DNA of 64,000 bases from DASWJZ01 sp963792885 (GTDB taxonomy: Bacteria; Pseudomonadota; Alphaproteobacteria; Rhizobiales; Afifellaceae), in the NCBI GenBank assembly GCA_963792885.1, contig CAWBXX010000005.1, positions 1 to 64,000 of the forward strand, written 5' to 3'. Below are positions 18,177 to 27,132 of the stretch, in pieces. The number at the start of each line of letters is the position of its first letter. The stretch's first letter is position 1. Both the position numbers and the translations under genes were made by a program. A model generated the notes under the pieces. It had not been told where the DNA came from. It saw only the letters and a list, made by a program, of their open reading frames with translations, and ran no database searches.

Positions 18177-18679
18177 CGCGGCGGCACCTCTCCGGCGTCG
18201 AAAGCTCCGGAAGCTTCCGCGGCAAGCGTCTTGAATGCGTCGTCGATGCGAATGCCTCGCCCGATTTCGAATTCGAGCGGGCGCGGATAGTCGGGATGGT
18301 CGGCGAGCACCATGGGCTGCAGCATGTTCCGCCGCACCTGCTTGGCAAATGGGCGCCAGCCGGTGAGCCTGTCGACCGGCCCCGCGATCTGCTTCGTCGT
18401 GAACGGTCGCCACAGCGCCACCGTCGCCTGCCGCGAGGGGTCGAGATCGAGCCAGACGACGGCGTCGATGGTTCCGCTCAGGAGCTGCCGCCCGGCGTAG
18501 ACGCCGCCTCCGAGGAAAAGAATGGCGAAGAGATAGCCGCTTCCCGGTCCCTGCGGTCCGGCATGCGCCGCGCGCCATATCTCGAAGAACCCGAAGATGA
18601 AAGCAATGATCACCACCACGAGCGAGCCGTTCGTCCGCCGGGCGAGCCCGCGATTGGAGTAGATGCGCGTGGCGCTCAC
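18173..18679 (-). CDS. Hypothetical membrane protein between leuB and 2H phosphoesterase
   Basis: GTG 18679 overlaps the leuB stop (GTGA), giving a 168-residue protein. Two hydrophobic segments near the N-terminus (VVVIIAFIFGFFEIW and GYLFAILFLGGGVYAG) precede a soluble part with VVWLDLDPSRQATVALWRPF and the acidic end. I do not recognise a family. Coupling to leuB and to the following gene suggests it is translated from the leuB message. Confidence 0.75.
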   Translation of the reverse strand: MSATRIYSNRGLARRTNGSLVVVIIAFIFGFFEIWRAAHAGPQGPGSGYLFAILFLGGGVYAGRQLLSGTIDAVVWLDLDPSRQATVALWRPFTTKQIAGPVDRLTGWRPFAKQVRRNMLQPMVLADHPDYPRPLEFEIGRGIRIDDAFKTLAAEASGAFDAGEVPPR

Positions 18680-19798
18680 GCAGCCACGCGCATGCGGAAC
18701 TCGTCGAGGATCGCCGCCCCCATCTCTTTCGTGCCGACCTTCCTCGTGCCCTTCGCGCCCTCGCTGTAAATATCCGCCGTGCGGAGCCCCTTCTCGAGCG
18801 TGTCCGCGATCGCGCCCTCCAGCATGTCCGCCTCGCGCGTCATGCCAAAGGAGTAGCGCAGGCACATCGCGAAGGACGCGATCATCGCGATCGGATTCGC
18901 CATCCCTTTCCCCGCGATGTCGGGAGCCGAGCCGTGCACCGGCTCGTAGAAGGCCTTCCGCTTCTTCGTCACCGGATCGGGAGCGCCGAGCGACGCCGAT
19001 GGTAGCATGCCGAGCGAGCCGGTCAGCATCGCCGCCACGTCCGAAAGCATGTCGCCGAAGAGGTTGTCGGTGAGGATCACGTCGAACTGCTTCGGCGCGC
19101 GCACGAGCTGCATACCGCCGGCGTCGGCGAGCATGTGATCGAGCGCTACGTCGGGATATTCGCGGGCGTGGATATCGGTCACGACCTCCTTCCACAGCAC
19201 ACCGGACTTCATGACGTTGTTCTTCTCCATCGACGTGACTTTGTTGCGCCGCGTCCGCGCCAGCTCGAAGGCGACGCGCGATATGCGCTCGATCTCAAAC
19301 GTATCGTAGACCTGCGTGTCGATGGCGCGCTTCTGCCCGTTGCCGATGTCGCGGATCTCCTTCGGCTCGCCGAAATAGACGCCGCCCGTCAGCTCGCGAA
19401 GAATGAGAATGTCGAGCCCCTCGACCAGCTCGCGCTTCAAGGACGAAGCGTCGGCGAGCGCCGGATAGCAGATCGCCGGGCGGAGATTGGCGAAGACGCC
19501 GAGCGCCTTCCTGAGCCTGAGCAGCGCCGCCTCCGGGCGATGCTCGTAAGGCACCTTGTCCCATTTCGGCCCGCCGACCGCGCCGAAGAGCACGGCGTCG
19601 GCGGAAAGCGCCTTCGCCATCGCCTGATCGGTGATCGCGACCCGATGCGCGTCGTAGGCGGAGCCGCCGACGAGGTCCTCGTCCGTCTCGAAGGAGCCCG
19701 AGCCCCGCTTCATTCATGAATTGGATCACGGCCTTCGTCTCGGCCATGACCTCCGGGCCGATGCCGTCGCCGGGAAGAAGGAGAAGCTTGTGGGACAT
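18676..19798 (-). CDS. leuB: 3-isopropylmalate dehydrogenase (one frameshift)
   Basis: Third step of leucine synthesis, NAD-dependent oxidative decarboxylation of 3-isopropylmalate. ATG 19798 starts MSHKLLLLPGDGIGPEVMAE; a single-base shift near 19705 leads into SFETDEDLVGGSAYDAHG. The rest is continuous: ADAVLFGAVGGPKWD, LRLRKALGVFANLRPA, RELTGGVYFGEP, DNLFGDMLSDVAAMLTGSLG and YEPVHGSAPDIAGKG. About 373 residues corrected. leuC (32103) and leuD (44012) lie in other parts of the window, so the leu genes are dispersed. Heads the operon with the membrane protein, 2H phosphoesterase and pcp. Confidence 0.93.
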
Positions 19799-19836
19799 TG
19801 GAAGCACTCGGATGAGAGAGAAGGCGGTTGGTCTTG

Positions 19837-21126
19837 CTAAAGGCGCCGGCCGGCTTCCGCAAGGATAGGGGTCAGCGCGGGAAGGAACACAAAGGCCGCG
19901 GCGCCCGCCAGGATCGCCGCGATCGTCGCACCGAGGAATGGCAGCGAATAGCGGAGCGGCCCGAGCGCAAGCGCCGCGCCTACCCGCGCCGCCGCGTTGA
20001 CGGCGATAGCGACAAGCACGGCCGTCGCAGCGGTCTCGACGGTGACGGCTGTCCCGACGAGCCGCGCCGCTGAGAGCGAGGCCACGTCGACGTCGAGGAT
20101 ACCGGAGAAAGCGGAGGTCAGGATCACGCCCGAGGAGCCAAAATGCTGGGTGAGCGCCGCGCTTGCGGCCGCCACCACGGCAAAGCTCGCGGCGAAGATC
20201 AGGAGCGGTATCAAGTCGAACGGATTGCCGAGCTTCGCCTCCGGAGCCGCGCCCTTCGCGCTTCGGTGAAGCATCGCCGCGCCGAGCACGCCGAACACCA
20301 GGCCACCCGCCAGCGCCGGCGCCGCCAGCGCCAGGCCAAGCGCCGGCTTGACGATCGACATGATGACGAGGACGCGGATGACCGACACCGTCGCCGCGAG
20401 CATCGCGACGCCGGCGAGCGGCCGCACCGGATCGCCCTCCGCAGCGCGCCGTGCGAAGGCGACCGTCACCGCCGTCGACGAGACGACGGCTCCGGCAAGC
20501 CCGCTCACCAGGATGCCCTTCCCCGGCCCGAGCACGCGCACCGCGACGTAGCCGGCATAGGAGATCGCGGCGGTCAGCACCGTGAAGAACCAGATTTGCC
20601 ACGGATTGACCCCGCCCCATGGATCGATCGTCTGGTTCGGGATGATCGAAAGACCGATCGCCGTCATGCCCGCGAGGAGCAGCGTGGAGCGAAGCTCCAC
20701 CCAGGAGATCTTCCTGAGAAGATTGTGCAGCACCTCGCGGCTCGCCAGCACGGCCGCGAGTGCCACGCCCGCCGCAGCCGCGGCCTTGTAATCGCCGACG
20801 ACCGCGAGCCCGCCGAGACCGAAAACCGCGAGTGCGGCGACGACGCTGGTCGCGCTGAAATCCTGCTCGTGCTTCGCCTCCTGCCATTTGAACCAGGCGA
20901 AGACGAGCGCGAAGCCGACAAAGGCGAGCGCGAAGACCACGCCGCCTTGAAGCGCCTGCGAAAGCGCCGCGACGATGCCGCCGAGGAGCCCGACGAGCGC
21001 GTAGGTGCGGATACCGGCCGTGCGGCTCCCCGCCGGCATCTCGCGCTCGCGCCAGCCGCGTTCGAGCCCGACGATGAAGCCGATCGCGAGCGCGAGCCCA
21101 AGCCTGACGATGAGTTCGTCGAACAC
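19837..21126 (-). CDS. MgtC/SapB N-domain plus DUF4010 membrane protein
   Basis: A 429-residue polytopic protein. The N-terminal part has the MgtC/SapB signature RLGLALAIGFIVGLERGWRE and AGIRTYALVGLLGGI; the remainder is the DUF4010 domain with many alanine-rich helices, including YVAVRVLGPGKGILVSGLAG and SGILDVDVASLSAARL. Function of this fusion family is not established; MgtC relatives act in Mg2+-limitation responses. GTG 21126 begins MFDELIV. Intact. Located downstream of leuB in reverse but separate, 38 bases from the leuB start. Confidence 0.85.
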   Translation of the reverse strand: MFDELIVRLGLALAIGFIVGLERGWREREMPAGSRTAGIRTYALVGLLGGIVAALSQALQGGVVFALAFVGFALVFAWFKWQEAKHEQDFSATSVVAALAVFGLGGLAVVGDYKAAAAAGVALAAVLASREVLHNLLRKISWVELRSTLLLAGMTAIGLSIIPNQTIDPWGGVNPWQIWFFTVLTAAISYAGYVAVRVLGPGKGILVSGLAGAVVSSTAVTVAFARRAAEGDPVRPLAGVAMLAATVSVIRVLVIMSIVKPALGLALAAPALAGGLVFGVLGAAMLHRSAKGAAPEAKLGNPFDLIPLLIFAASFAVVAAASAALTQHFGSSGVILTSAFSGILDVDVASLSAARLVGTAVTVETAATAVLVAIAVNAAARVGAALALGPLRYSLPFLGATIAAILAGAAAFVFLPALTPILAEAGRRL

Positions 21127-21244
21127 CCGCGTCTCTCCGCGCCCTATCGTTTGGCTTTACCAATTAACCCAGATTTTCACGATTTTCGCCTGAGAGCCGT
21201 TAGCGTCCGCGCTCCCACCGAACCGATCGTCCCGGGAGGCCACC

Positions 21245-22186
21245 ATGTCGACGATCCTTGCGGATTTCGAGCCGCGTCACGTCTCGCTCTTCGGCGAGCA
21301 CATTTTGCATCTGAAGCATCGCCTCGCCGAGTCCGGGCTCTTCACCGACGAGGCGCTGGCGCGTCTGATCGAGAAGACGCCGGCGGCGCATTGCTACGTC
21401 AACACGATGGATCGGCGCTCGCACAATCCGCGCTCGCGGCGCGAGGGCGCGATCGACGGGCTCTCCGGGGCCGACGCGCTAGAGGCCATCAAGTCCGGCA
21501 ACATTTGGATCAACATCCACAAGCTCGGCGAAACGAACCCGGCCTATGCCGGCCTCCTCGATACGATCTTCGGCGAGTTCGAGACCCGTGTGCCGGGGCT
21601 CAAGACCTACAAGCGCTCGATGACGCTCCTGATCTCCTCGCCCAAGGTGCAGGTCTACTATCACTGCGACGTGCCGGGGCAGATGCTGTGGCAGCTCCGC
21701 GGCACCAAGCGCGTGTTCGTCTATCCGAACAGGACGCCGTTCCTGACCCAGCCGTCGATGGAGAAGATCGTGCTCGGCGAAGCCCACGAGACCGGCATGC
21801 CCTACGAGCCGTGGTTCGACGAATATGCCGACATCATCGACCTCGAAGCCGGCGAGATGCTCTACTGGCCGCTCAACTGCCCGCATCGCGTGGCGAACCA
21901 CGACTGCCTCAACGTCTCGGTGACCACCGAGCACTGGACCGACGACCTCCGCAACGTCTACGCGGTCAACTACGCGAACGGCATCCTCCGCCGTACGCTC
22001 GGCATGCAGTCGCTATCGATGCACACCTCGGGCCCCTCTTTCTGGGGCAAGGCGGCGCTCGCGGCGGCGATGAAGAAGAGCGGCCTGCAGAAGCTGCATC
22101 AGCGCAAGCGCCTGATCGACTTCGCCGTCGATCCGCGTGCGCCGGACGGCGTGCGCGACATCCCCGCCTACGCGCTCGGCCGATAG
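21245..22186 (+). CDS. JmjC/cupin-like iron-binding oxygenase-type protein
   Basis: A 313-residue protein with the cupin/JmjC metal triad pattern: VQVYYHCDVPGQMLWQLRG supplies His-x-Asp and CPHRVANHDCLNVSVTTEHW the distal His, flanking the KRVFVYP strand and LEAGEMLYWP. This is the fold of Fe(II)/2-oxoglutarate hydroxylases acting on proteins, RNA or small molecules; substrate unknown. ATG 21245 is preceded by GGGAGG. The next gene starts 11 bases after its stop and encodes a CelD-like acyltransferase, suggesting a joint function. Confidence 0.75.
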   Translation: MSTILADFEPRHVSLFGEHILHLKHRLAESGLFTDEALARLIEKTPAAHCYVNTMDRRSHNPRSRREGAIDGLSGADALEAIKSGNIWINIHKLGETNPAYAGLLDTIFGEFETRVPGLKTYKRSMTLLISSPKVQVYYHCDVPGQMLWQLRGTKRVFVYPNRTPFLTQPSMEKIVLGEAHETGMPYEPWFDEYADIIDLEAGEMLYWPLNCPHRVANHDCLNVSVTTEHWTDDLRNVYAVNYANGILRRTLGMQSLSMHTSGPSFWGKAALAAAMKKSGLQKLHQRKRLIDFAVDPRAPDGVRDIPAYALGR

Positions 22187-22196
22187 CCCGCCCGCG

Positions 22197-23432
22197 ATGC
22201 TCGAGCTTGCCGACCCCGATCTCGTGACACTGATCGGCAGCGTCACCGGCGCGCGAAGCGCGGTCGCCTGGCAGGGCGCCGGCGCCGCGGCTGCGCACGC
22301 GCCCGGCATCACCGTCGCGACCGATCGCCATGCCTTCGAGGCGCTCGGCCCCGAATGGCGGCAGCTCGATCAGGAAGCCACCAGTCCGTCCCTTTTCCAG
22401 TCTTTCCCATGGTGCCGCGCTGTCTTCGATCATCACCTCGAGCACGGGAAGCGCTTTGAGCCGCTGGTCGTCGCGCTGCGCGAGCGCGGCAGGCTGGTCG
22501 GGGTGCTGCCGCTCAAGCGCAGCCGCTTCGGCCCGGCGCGGATCGCAACCGGATTCGGCGAGCCCTACCAGCAATATTCCGACGTGCTTCTTGCGCCCGA
22601 TGCGCCGGCGAACGCCGCGGCACGCCTGCTCGACGCCGCCTGCCGCCTCCCCGGCTGCGATGGGCTGCATCTCCTGAAAGTTCGCGACGACAGCCCGCTT
22701 GCACCGCTCCTTGCCGCGCGGAGGGCGATCCGCAGCAACGAAGACGCCGCGCCGTTCGTCGACCTTCGGCCCTTTCCGGACTTCAAGGCCTACCACGCGA
22801 CCGTCAACGCCAAAACGCGCAAGAACATGCGCAACGCGCGCAATCGCCTCTCGCGCGGCGCGACACTCTCGCATCGGCTGCTCACCGACCCGACGGATGT
22901 CGCAGCGCTCGTCGAGCGCGCGCATTCCGGTCGCGAGCGCTGGCTCGAAGCGCAAGGGCTGACCTCGCGCGCCTTCCGCGATCCGACCTTCGGCGCTTTC
23001 ACCCGCGCGATCGCGAAGGCCGACGACGAGAGCGGGATATCGGTGATGGCGATGAGCCTGATGCTCGACGAAATGCCGATCGCGGATCAGTGGGGCTTCG
23101 TCTTCAACAATCGCTACTATGCCTATGTCGCGACCTGGGCGCCGGAGTTCGAGGAGTCGAGCCCCGGCAAGCTGCACCTCGAAGAGGTGATCCGCGCCTG
23201 CAAGGAGCGCGGCGTCGAGGTCGCCGATTTTCTCATGCCGGCGGCGCGCTACAAGTTCACCTGGGCGAGCGAAGCGATGCCCGTCGCCGACTACGCGTTG
23301 CCGCTGTCGCTGTCAGCGCATATCGCCTTCTCGCTGTGGGCCGGCCGTATTCGGCCGTTCCTGAAGCGCACCGCGCTGAAGCTTCCCCCCGCCCTCCGCA
23401 GCCGCGCCGCCCGCCTCCTCCTCCGCCGCTAG
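22197..23432 (+). CDS. CelD/BcsL-type GNAT acyltransferase
   Basis: A 411-residue protein with a double GNAT fold (Acetyltransf_6 type): SLFQSFPWCRAVFDHH, LVGVLPLKRSRFGPARIATG, the core NAKTRKNMRNARNRLSRGA and YAYVATWAPEFEESSPGKLH followed by ADFLMPAARYKFTWA. Members occur in exopolysaccharide clusters and may acylate polymers or lipid carriers. ATG 22197 lies directly after the preceding stop. The C-terminus has a short hydrophobic stretch and an arginine-rich end. Intact. Confidence 0.78.
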   Translation: MLELADPDLVTLIGSVTGARSAVAWQGAGAAAAHAPGITVATDRHAFEALGPEWRQLDQEATSPSLFQSFPWCRAVFDHHLEHGKRFEPLVVALRERGRLVGVLPLKRSRFGPARIATGFGEPYQQYSDVLLAPDAPANAAARLLDAACRLPGCDGLHLLKVRDDSPLAPLLAARRAIRSNEDAAPFVDLRPFPDFKAYHATVNAKTRKNMRNARNRLSRGATLSHRLLTDPTDVAALVERAHSGRERWLEAQGLTSRAFRDPTFGAFTRAIAKADDESGISVMAMSLMLDEMPIADQWGFVFNNRYYAYVATWAPEFEESSPGKLHLEEVIRACKERGVEVADFLMPAARYKFTWASEAMPVADYALPLSLSAHIAFSLWAGRIRPFLKRTALKLPPALRSRAARLLLRR

Positions 23433-23500
23433 CCGGCGCCCTCTCCCCGGGGTGGGGCGGATCCTCCATTTTCGATTGGTCCCGGCGCAGCCTGCCTTTG

Positions 23501-23529
23501 TTGACTCCCGCCCCTTGTTCCTTTAGCGC
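23501..23529 (+). promoter_or_regulatory. Candidate promoter upstream of ffh
   Basis: TTGACT (23501-23506), a 17-nt spacer and TAGCGC (23524-23529) lie about 115 bases before the ffh start. The -35 matches the alphaproteobacterial TTGAC core well, while the -10 is weak. Confidence 0.35.
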
Positions 23530-23644
23530 CTCGACCCGAAATTCCAGTCGGTTTCGCAACCGAGTCGCCGACCGGGGCAAAGGTCCCGGAGGTCCCCATC
23601 CGCCAGCGATGTTCGCCCGCGGGTGACGAACGCGTTGAGGCTTG

Positions 23645-25168
23645 ATGTTTGAATCGCTGTCAGATCGCCTGAGCGGCATCTTCGACAAGATCACCGGCCG
23701 CGGTGCGCTGTCGGAATCCGATGTCGCGGAAGCGCTGCGTGAGGTGCGCCGCGCGCTGATCGAGGCCGACGTGGCGCTCGACGTGGTGAAGTCCTTCGTT
23801 GAGCGCGTGCGCGAAAAGGCGGTCGGCGCAACCGTCATCCGCGCCGTGAAGCCCGGCCAGATGGTCGTGAAGATCGTCCACGACGAGCTCGTGGAGATGC
23901 TGGGCAACGAAAGCGTCGCGGTCGACTTGAACGCCCCCGCCCCCGTCATGCTGATGATGATCGGCTTGCAGGGCTCCGGTAAGACCACGACCACCGCGAA
24001 GCTCGCCAAGCGCATCTCCGAGCGGCAGAAGCTGAAGGTGCTGATGGCCTCGCTCGATACGCGCAGGCCCGCGGCGCAGGAGCAGCTTCGCGTCCTCGGC
24101 GAGCAGGTGTCGGTCGCGACGCTCCCGATCGTCGCCGGGCAGACGCCGGTCGACATCGCCAAGCGCGCCGCGAATGCCGGCCGCCTCGGCGGCTACGACG
24201 TCGTCATGCTCGACACCGCCGGCCGCACGCATATCGACGAGCCGCTGATGGTCGAGATGGCCGAGATCAGGACGGCGACCGATCCGCACGAGATCCTGCT
24301 CGTCGCCGATGCGCTGACCGGCCAGGACGCCGTCAACGTCGCGCGCTCCTTCAACGAGCGCGTCGGAGTCACCGGCATCGTTCTGACGCGCGTCGACGGC
24401 GACGGGCGCGGCGGCGCCGCGCTATCGATGCGCGCCGTCACCGGTCGCCCGATCAAGTTGATCGGCGTCGGCGAGAAGATGGACGCGCTGGAGGATTTCC
24501 ATCCCGGCCGCATCGCCGACCGTATCCTCGGCATGGGCGACATCGTCTCGCTGGTCGAGCGCGCCGCCGAGCACATCGACGCGGAGAAGGCGAAGGCCGC
24601 CGCGCTGAAGCTCAAGAAAGGCGAGTTCGACCTGGAAGACCTCGCCGACCAGCTGAAGCAGATGCAGAAGATCGGCGGCATGTCCGGCATCCTCGGCATG
24701 ATGCCCGGCATCGGCAAGATGAAGAAGCAGATCGCGGCTGCCGGGCTCGACGACCGCATCTTGCCGCGCCAGCTCGCCATCATCTCCTCCATGACGAAGA
24801 AGGAGCGGACGAAGCCGGCGCTGATGAACGCCAGCCGCAAGCGCCGCGTCGCGTCCGGCTCCGGCACCGACGTGCAGGACATCAACAAGCTCCTCAAGAT
24901 GCATCGGCAGATGTCCGACATGATGAAGAAGCTTGGCCGCCAGAAAGGCGGGCTCGCGGGGCTCTTCGGCGGAGGCATGCCACAGCCCGATCCGGCCATG
25001 CTGGAGCAGATGCAGAAGGGCGGCCTTGGCGGAATGCCGGGCGGTCTCCCGGGTGGCCCTGGAGTTGGATTGCCCGGCGGCATCGGCGGCCTTCCGCCCT
25101 TCCCCGGCGGCATGCCGAAGCTCCCCGGCATGGGCGGCGGCCTTCCGGGCTTGGGGAAGAAGAAATGA
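23645..25168 (+). CDS. ffh: Signal recognition particle GTPase Ffh
   Basis: Targets membrane proteins cotranslationally with 4.5S RNA and FtsY (also in this window at 57977). N domain at residues about 1-95, then G domain with P-loop GLQGSGKTTTTAKLA, DTRRPAAQEQL, DTAGRTHID and TRVDGDGRGGAAL. The M domain begins near 325 with KIGGMSGILGMMPG and the signal-binding helices KKERTKPALMNASRKRRVASGSG. A long glycine/proline/methionine-rich tail follows (about residues 440-507). The start is ATG 23645. It overlaps the next gene by ATGA. Confidence 0.96.
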   Translation: MFESLSDRLSGIFDKITGRGALSESDVAEALREVRRALIEADVALDVVKSFVERVREKAVGATVIRAVKPGQMVVKIVHDELVEMLGNESVAVDLNAPAPVMLMMIGLQGSGKTTTTAKLAKRISERQKLKVLMASLDTRRPAAQEQLRVLGEQVSVATLPIVAGQTPVDIAKRAANAGRLGGYDVVMLDTAGRTHIDEPLMVEMAEIRTATDPHEILLVADALTGQDAVNVARSFNERVGVTGIVLTRVDGDGRGGAALSMRAVTGRPIKLIGVGEKMDALEDFHPGRIADRILGMGDIVSLVERAAEHIDAEKAKAAALKLKKGEFDLEDLADQLKQMQKIGGMSGILGMMPGIGKMKKQIAAAGLDDRILPRQLAIISSMTKKERTKPALMNASRKRRVASGSGTDVQDINKLLKMHRQMSDMMKKLGRQKGGLAGLFGGGMPQPDPAMLEQMQKGGLGGMPGGLPGGPGVGLPGGIGGLPPFPGGMPKLPGMGGGLPGLGKKK

Positions 25169-25677
25169 TCCCGGCACTGGAAACGGAGCGGCTGATCCTG
25201 CGCGGCTGGACGTTGGCCGACGTGCCGCCGATGTCGGAGTACTATGCCGACGAGGAATTGTCGCGCTGGACCGGCGGGCCCGCCGACGCCTCCGCGACCT
25301 GGCGCATCGTTGCGCAGTTGGCGGGGCACTGGGTTCTGCGCGGGCACGGCCTTTGGGCGGTGCAAGAAAAGGCTGGCGGACGTCTGATCGGCTGGAACGG
25401 TCTCTACCAACCGGGCGATTGGCCGGAGTTGGAGCTCGGCTATGCGCTGTTCCGGCCTTTCCACGGATGCGGCTACGCGACGGAGGCTGCCGAGCGCTCC
25501 CGCCGCTACGCTCATGACGAGCTTCGGCGGGCGACTCTCGTCTCCTACATCCATCCCGACAACGAGGCATCTAAGCGCGTCGCCCGGCGGCTTGGAGCCG
25601 TGCATGAAGAAACCATCGAGCTTCGTGGGCATCCGGCGGAGGTCTTCCGCTATCCGGCGCCCGACACCATCAACTGA
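25165..25677 (+). CDS. GNAT N-acetyltransferase (RimJ/RimL-like)
   Basis: A 170-residue acetyltransferase: ETERLILRGWTLADVPPM at the N-terminus, GYALFRPFHGCGYATEAAE as the acetyl-CoA loop and SYIHPDNEASKRVARRLGA as motif B, the pattern of Acetyltransf_3 proteins acting on N-termini or small molecules. It is translationally coupled to ffh (ATGA) and lies 20 bases before rpsP, so it is wedged inside the otherwise standard ffh-rpsP run. Target unknown. Confidence 0.88.
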   Translation: MIPALETERLILRGWTLADVPPMSEYYADEELSRWTGGPADASATWRIVAQLAGHWVLRGHGLWAVQEKAGGRLIGWNGLYQPGDWPELELGYALFRPFHGCGYATEAAERSRRYAHDELRRATLVSYIHPDNEASKRVARRLGAVHEETIELRGHPAEVFRYPAPDTIN

Positions 25678-25697
25678 AATAGAGAGAAGAACCGAAA

Positions 25698-26108
25698 ATG
25701 GCAGTGAAGATCAGACTGGCGCGCGGCGGCACCAAGAAGCGACCCTACTACCGGGTCGTGGTGGCCGACGAGCGCTCGCCGCGCGACGGGCGCTTCATCG
25801 AGAAGGTCGGGACCTACAACCCCCTTCTCCCCGCCGAGAATGCCGAGCGCGTGAAGCTCGACCTCGAGCGCATCCAGCATTGGCTCTCGAAGGGCGCGAA
25901 GCCGACCGACCGCGTGCTGCGCTTCCTCGATCAGGCCGGCGTGTTGAAGCGCGAGGCGCGCCTCAACCCCGAGAAGGCCAAGCCCGGCAAGAAGGCCGAG
26001 GAGCGCGTCGAAGAGCGCAAGAAGAAGAAGGAAGCCGCGGAAGCCGCCGCCAACGCACCTGCGGAAGCCCCTGCCGAAGCTCCGGCCGAGGAAGCCGCGG
26101 CAGGCTGA
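25698..26108 (+). CDS. rpsP: 30S ribosomal protein S16
   Basis: Conserved S16 core MAVKIRLARGGTKKRPYYRV and RSPRDGRFIEKVGTYNPL, with DRVLRFLDQAGV near residue 75-88. The core is followed by a lysine/glutamate stretch and an alanine-proline-glutamate tail (APAEAPAEAPAEEAA), giving 136 residues against about 80-90 for the core; such tails are usual in Rhizobiales. AGAGAGAAG precedes the ATG. Cotranscribed with ffh upstream and rimM downstream, although a repeat lies between rpsP and rimM. Confidence 0.96.
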   Translation: MAVKIRLARGGTKKRPYYRVVVADERSPRDGRFIEKVGTYNPLLPAENAERVKLDLERIQHWLSKGAKPTDRVLRFLDQAGVLKREARLNPEKAKPGKKAEERVEERKKKKEAAEAAANAPAEAPAEAPAEEAAAG

Positions 26109-26136
26109 GGGTGCACGGCATCGCCGCCGCGCGCAG

Positions 26137-26272
26137 ACCCTCTCCCATGGGGAGAGGGTGGCTGCCGGAGGCAGACGGATGAGGGGGTGGCACGGCTGTC
26201 GAGGCGCTCCGATAGCGCCACATCCCGCTCATCCGGCTGCTCCGCAGCCACCTTCTCCCCACGGGAGAGGGT
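26137..26272. repeat. Inverted pair of a palindromic intergenic repeat
   Basis: The left arm (26137-26183) and the reverse complement of the right arm (26228-26272) are nearly identical, each containing an ACCCTCTCCC hairpin followed by GGTGGCTGC and CGGATGAG. This is the type of extragenic palindrome dispersed in many Rhizobiales genomes. It fills the rpsP-rimM gap and could fold into a long hairpin in the ribosomal message. Confidence 0.75.
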
Positions 26273-26280
26273 TTCGCCCG

Positions 26281-26830
26281 ATGCCTGAGCGCTTCGTCGT
26301 CCTCGCTACGATCGGCGCGCCGCACGGCGTTCGTGGCGAAGTGCGGGTGAAGAGCTTCGCCACCGAACCGACGGGGCTCGGCGCCTACGGCCCGCTCTTC
26401 GCCGAGGACGGGCGCAAGTTCGAGATCGAGCACCTGCGGCACTTGAAGGGCGACATGCTCGTCGTGAAGTTCCGCGGCGTCGACGACCGAACCGCCGCCG
26501 AGGCGCTGAAAGGGCTCTCCCTCGGCGTCGAGCGCAGCGCCCTCCCCGCGCCCGAACCCGACGAGTTCTACTACGCCGACCTGATCGGGCTTGCGGCGTT
26601 CGATGCCGCCGGCAACGCGCTCGGCAGGGTCGCAGCGGTCGAGAACCACGGCGCCGGCGATATCCTCGAAATCGTTCGCCCCCAGGAGCGGACGAGCGGC
26701 CCGTCGCTTCTCCTGCCGTTCACCAAGGCCGTCGTGCCTGATATCGACATCGCGGCGCGGCCGCATCGTGGTCGTGCCGCCTACGGAAATCGAAGCGAAG
26801 CCCGAGCAATCCGAAGAGGACGAGACATGA
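26281..26830 (+). CDS. rimM: Ribosome maturation factor RimM (one frameshift)
   Basis: Assists 30S assembly by binding S19. Starts MPERFVVLATIGAPHGVRGE with the RimM signature, then HLKGDMLVVKFRGVDDRTAAE, EFYYADLIGL and the PRC-barrel segment ILEIVRP with SLLLPFTKAVVPDIDI. An extra base near 26758 breaks the frame; the alternative frame continues as GRIVVVPPTEIEAKPEQSEE and stops at 26830, overlapping the next ATG (ATGA). About 182 residues corrected. Confidence 0.93.
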
Positions 26831-27127
26831 TCATCGTCGCCGGCACCGTCCGCATCCCCGAGGACAAGATCGACGCGCTCTTGCCGACGGCGCAAGCGAC
26901 GCTCGCCGCCACCCGCAAGGAAGCGGGCTGCCTCGTCTATTCCTACGCGTTCGACGTCGAGGACCGCGGGCTGATGCGCATCTTCGAGCGCTGGGAAAGC
27001 CGCGCCCATCTCGAAGCGCATTTCAAGCAGCCGCACATGGGACCGTGGCGCGCAGAAGCTCGCCGAGGTCGGCGCCTCGGGCCGCGACATCAAGGTCTAC
27101 GAGGCCGACGACGGCACGCCGGTCTGA
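26827..27127 (+). CDS. Antibiotic biosynthesis monooxygenase (ABM) domain protein (one frameshift)
   Basis: A small ferredoxin-like alpha/beta-barrel protein. MIIVAGTVRIPEDKIDALLP, KEAGCLVYSYAFDVED and MRIFERWESRAHLEAHFKQP are the ABM pattern (catalytic-type His-containing helix). A shift near 27048 leads to KLAEVGASGRDIKVYEADDG before TGA 27125-27127, about 100 residues. These proteins act as quinol-type monooxygenases or in heme-related chemistry; the role here is unknown. It is coupled to rimM by ATGA and lies 5 bases before trmD, an unusual guest in this operon. Confidence 0.8.
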
Positions 27128-27132
27128 CAAGC

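Noticed and set aside
19295..21163. A 622-codon open frame on the minus strand
   Set aside because: Frame-shifted shadow of leuB and the MgtC-like gene. Only its stretch carrying the LeuB N-terminus is real, and that belongs to leuB.
20143..22227. A 694-codon plus-strand frame
   Set aside because: Antisense to the MgtC-like gene and out of frame with the JmjC-like gene; composition is low complexity and charged.
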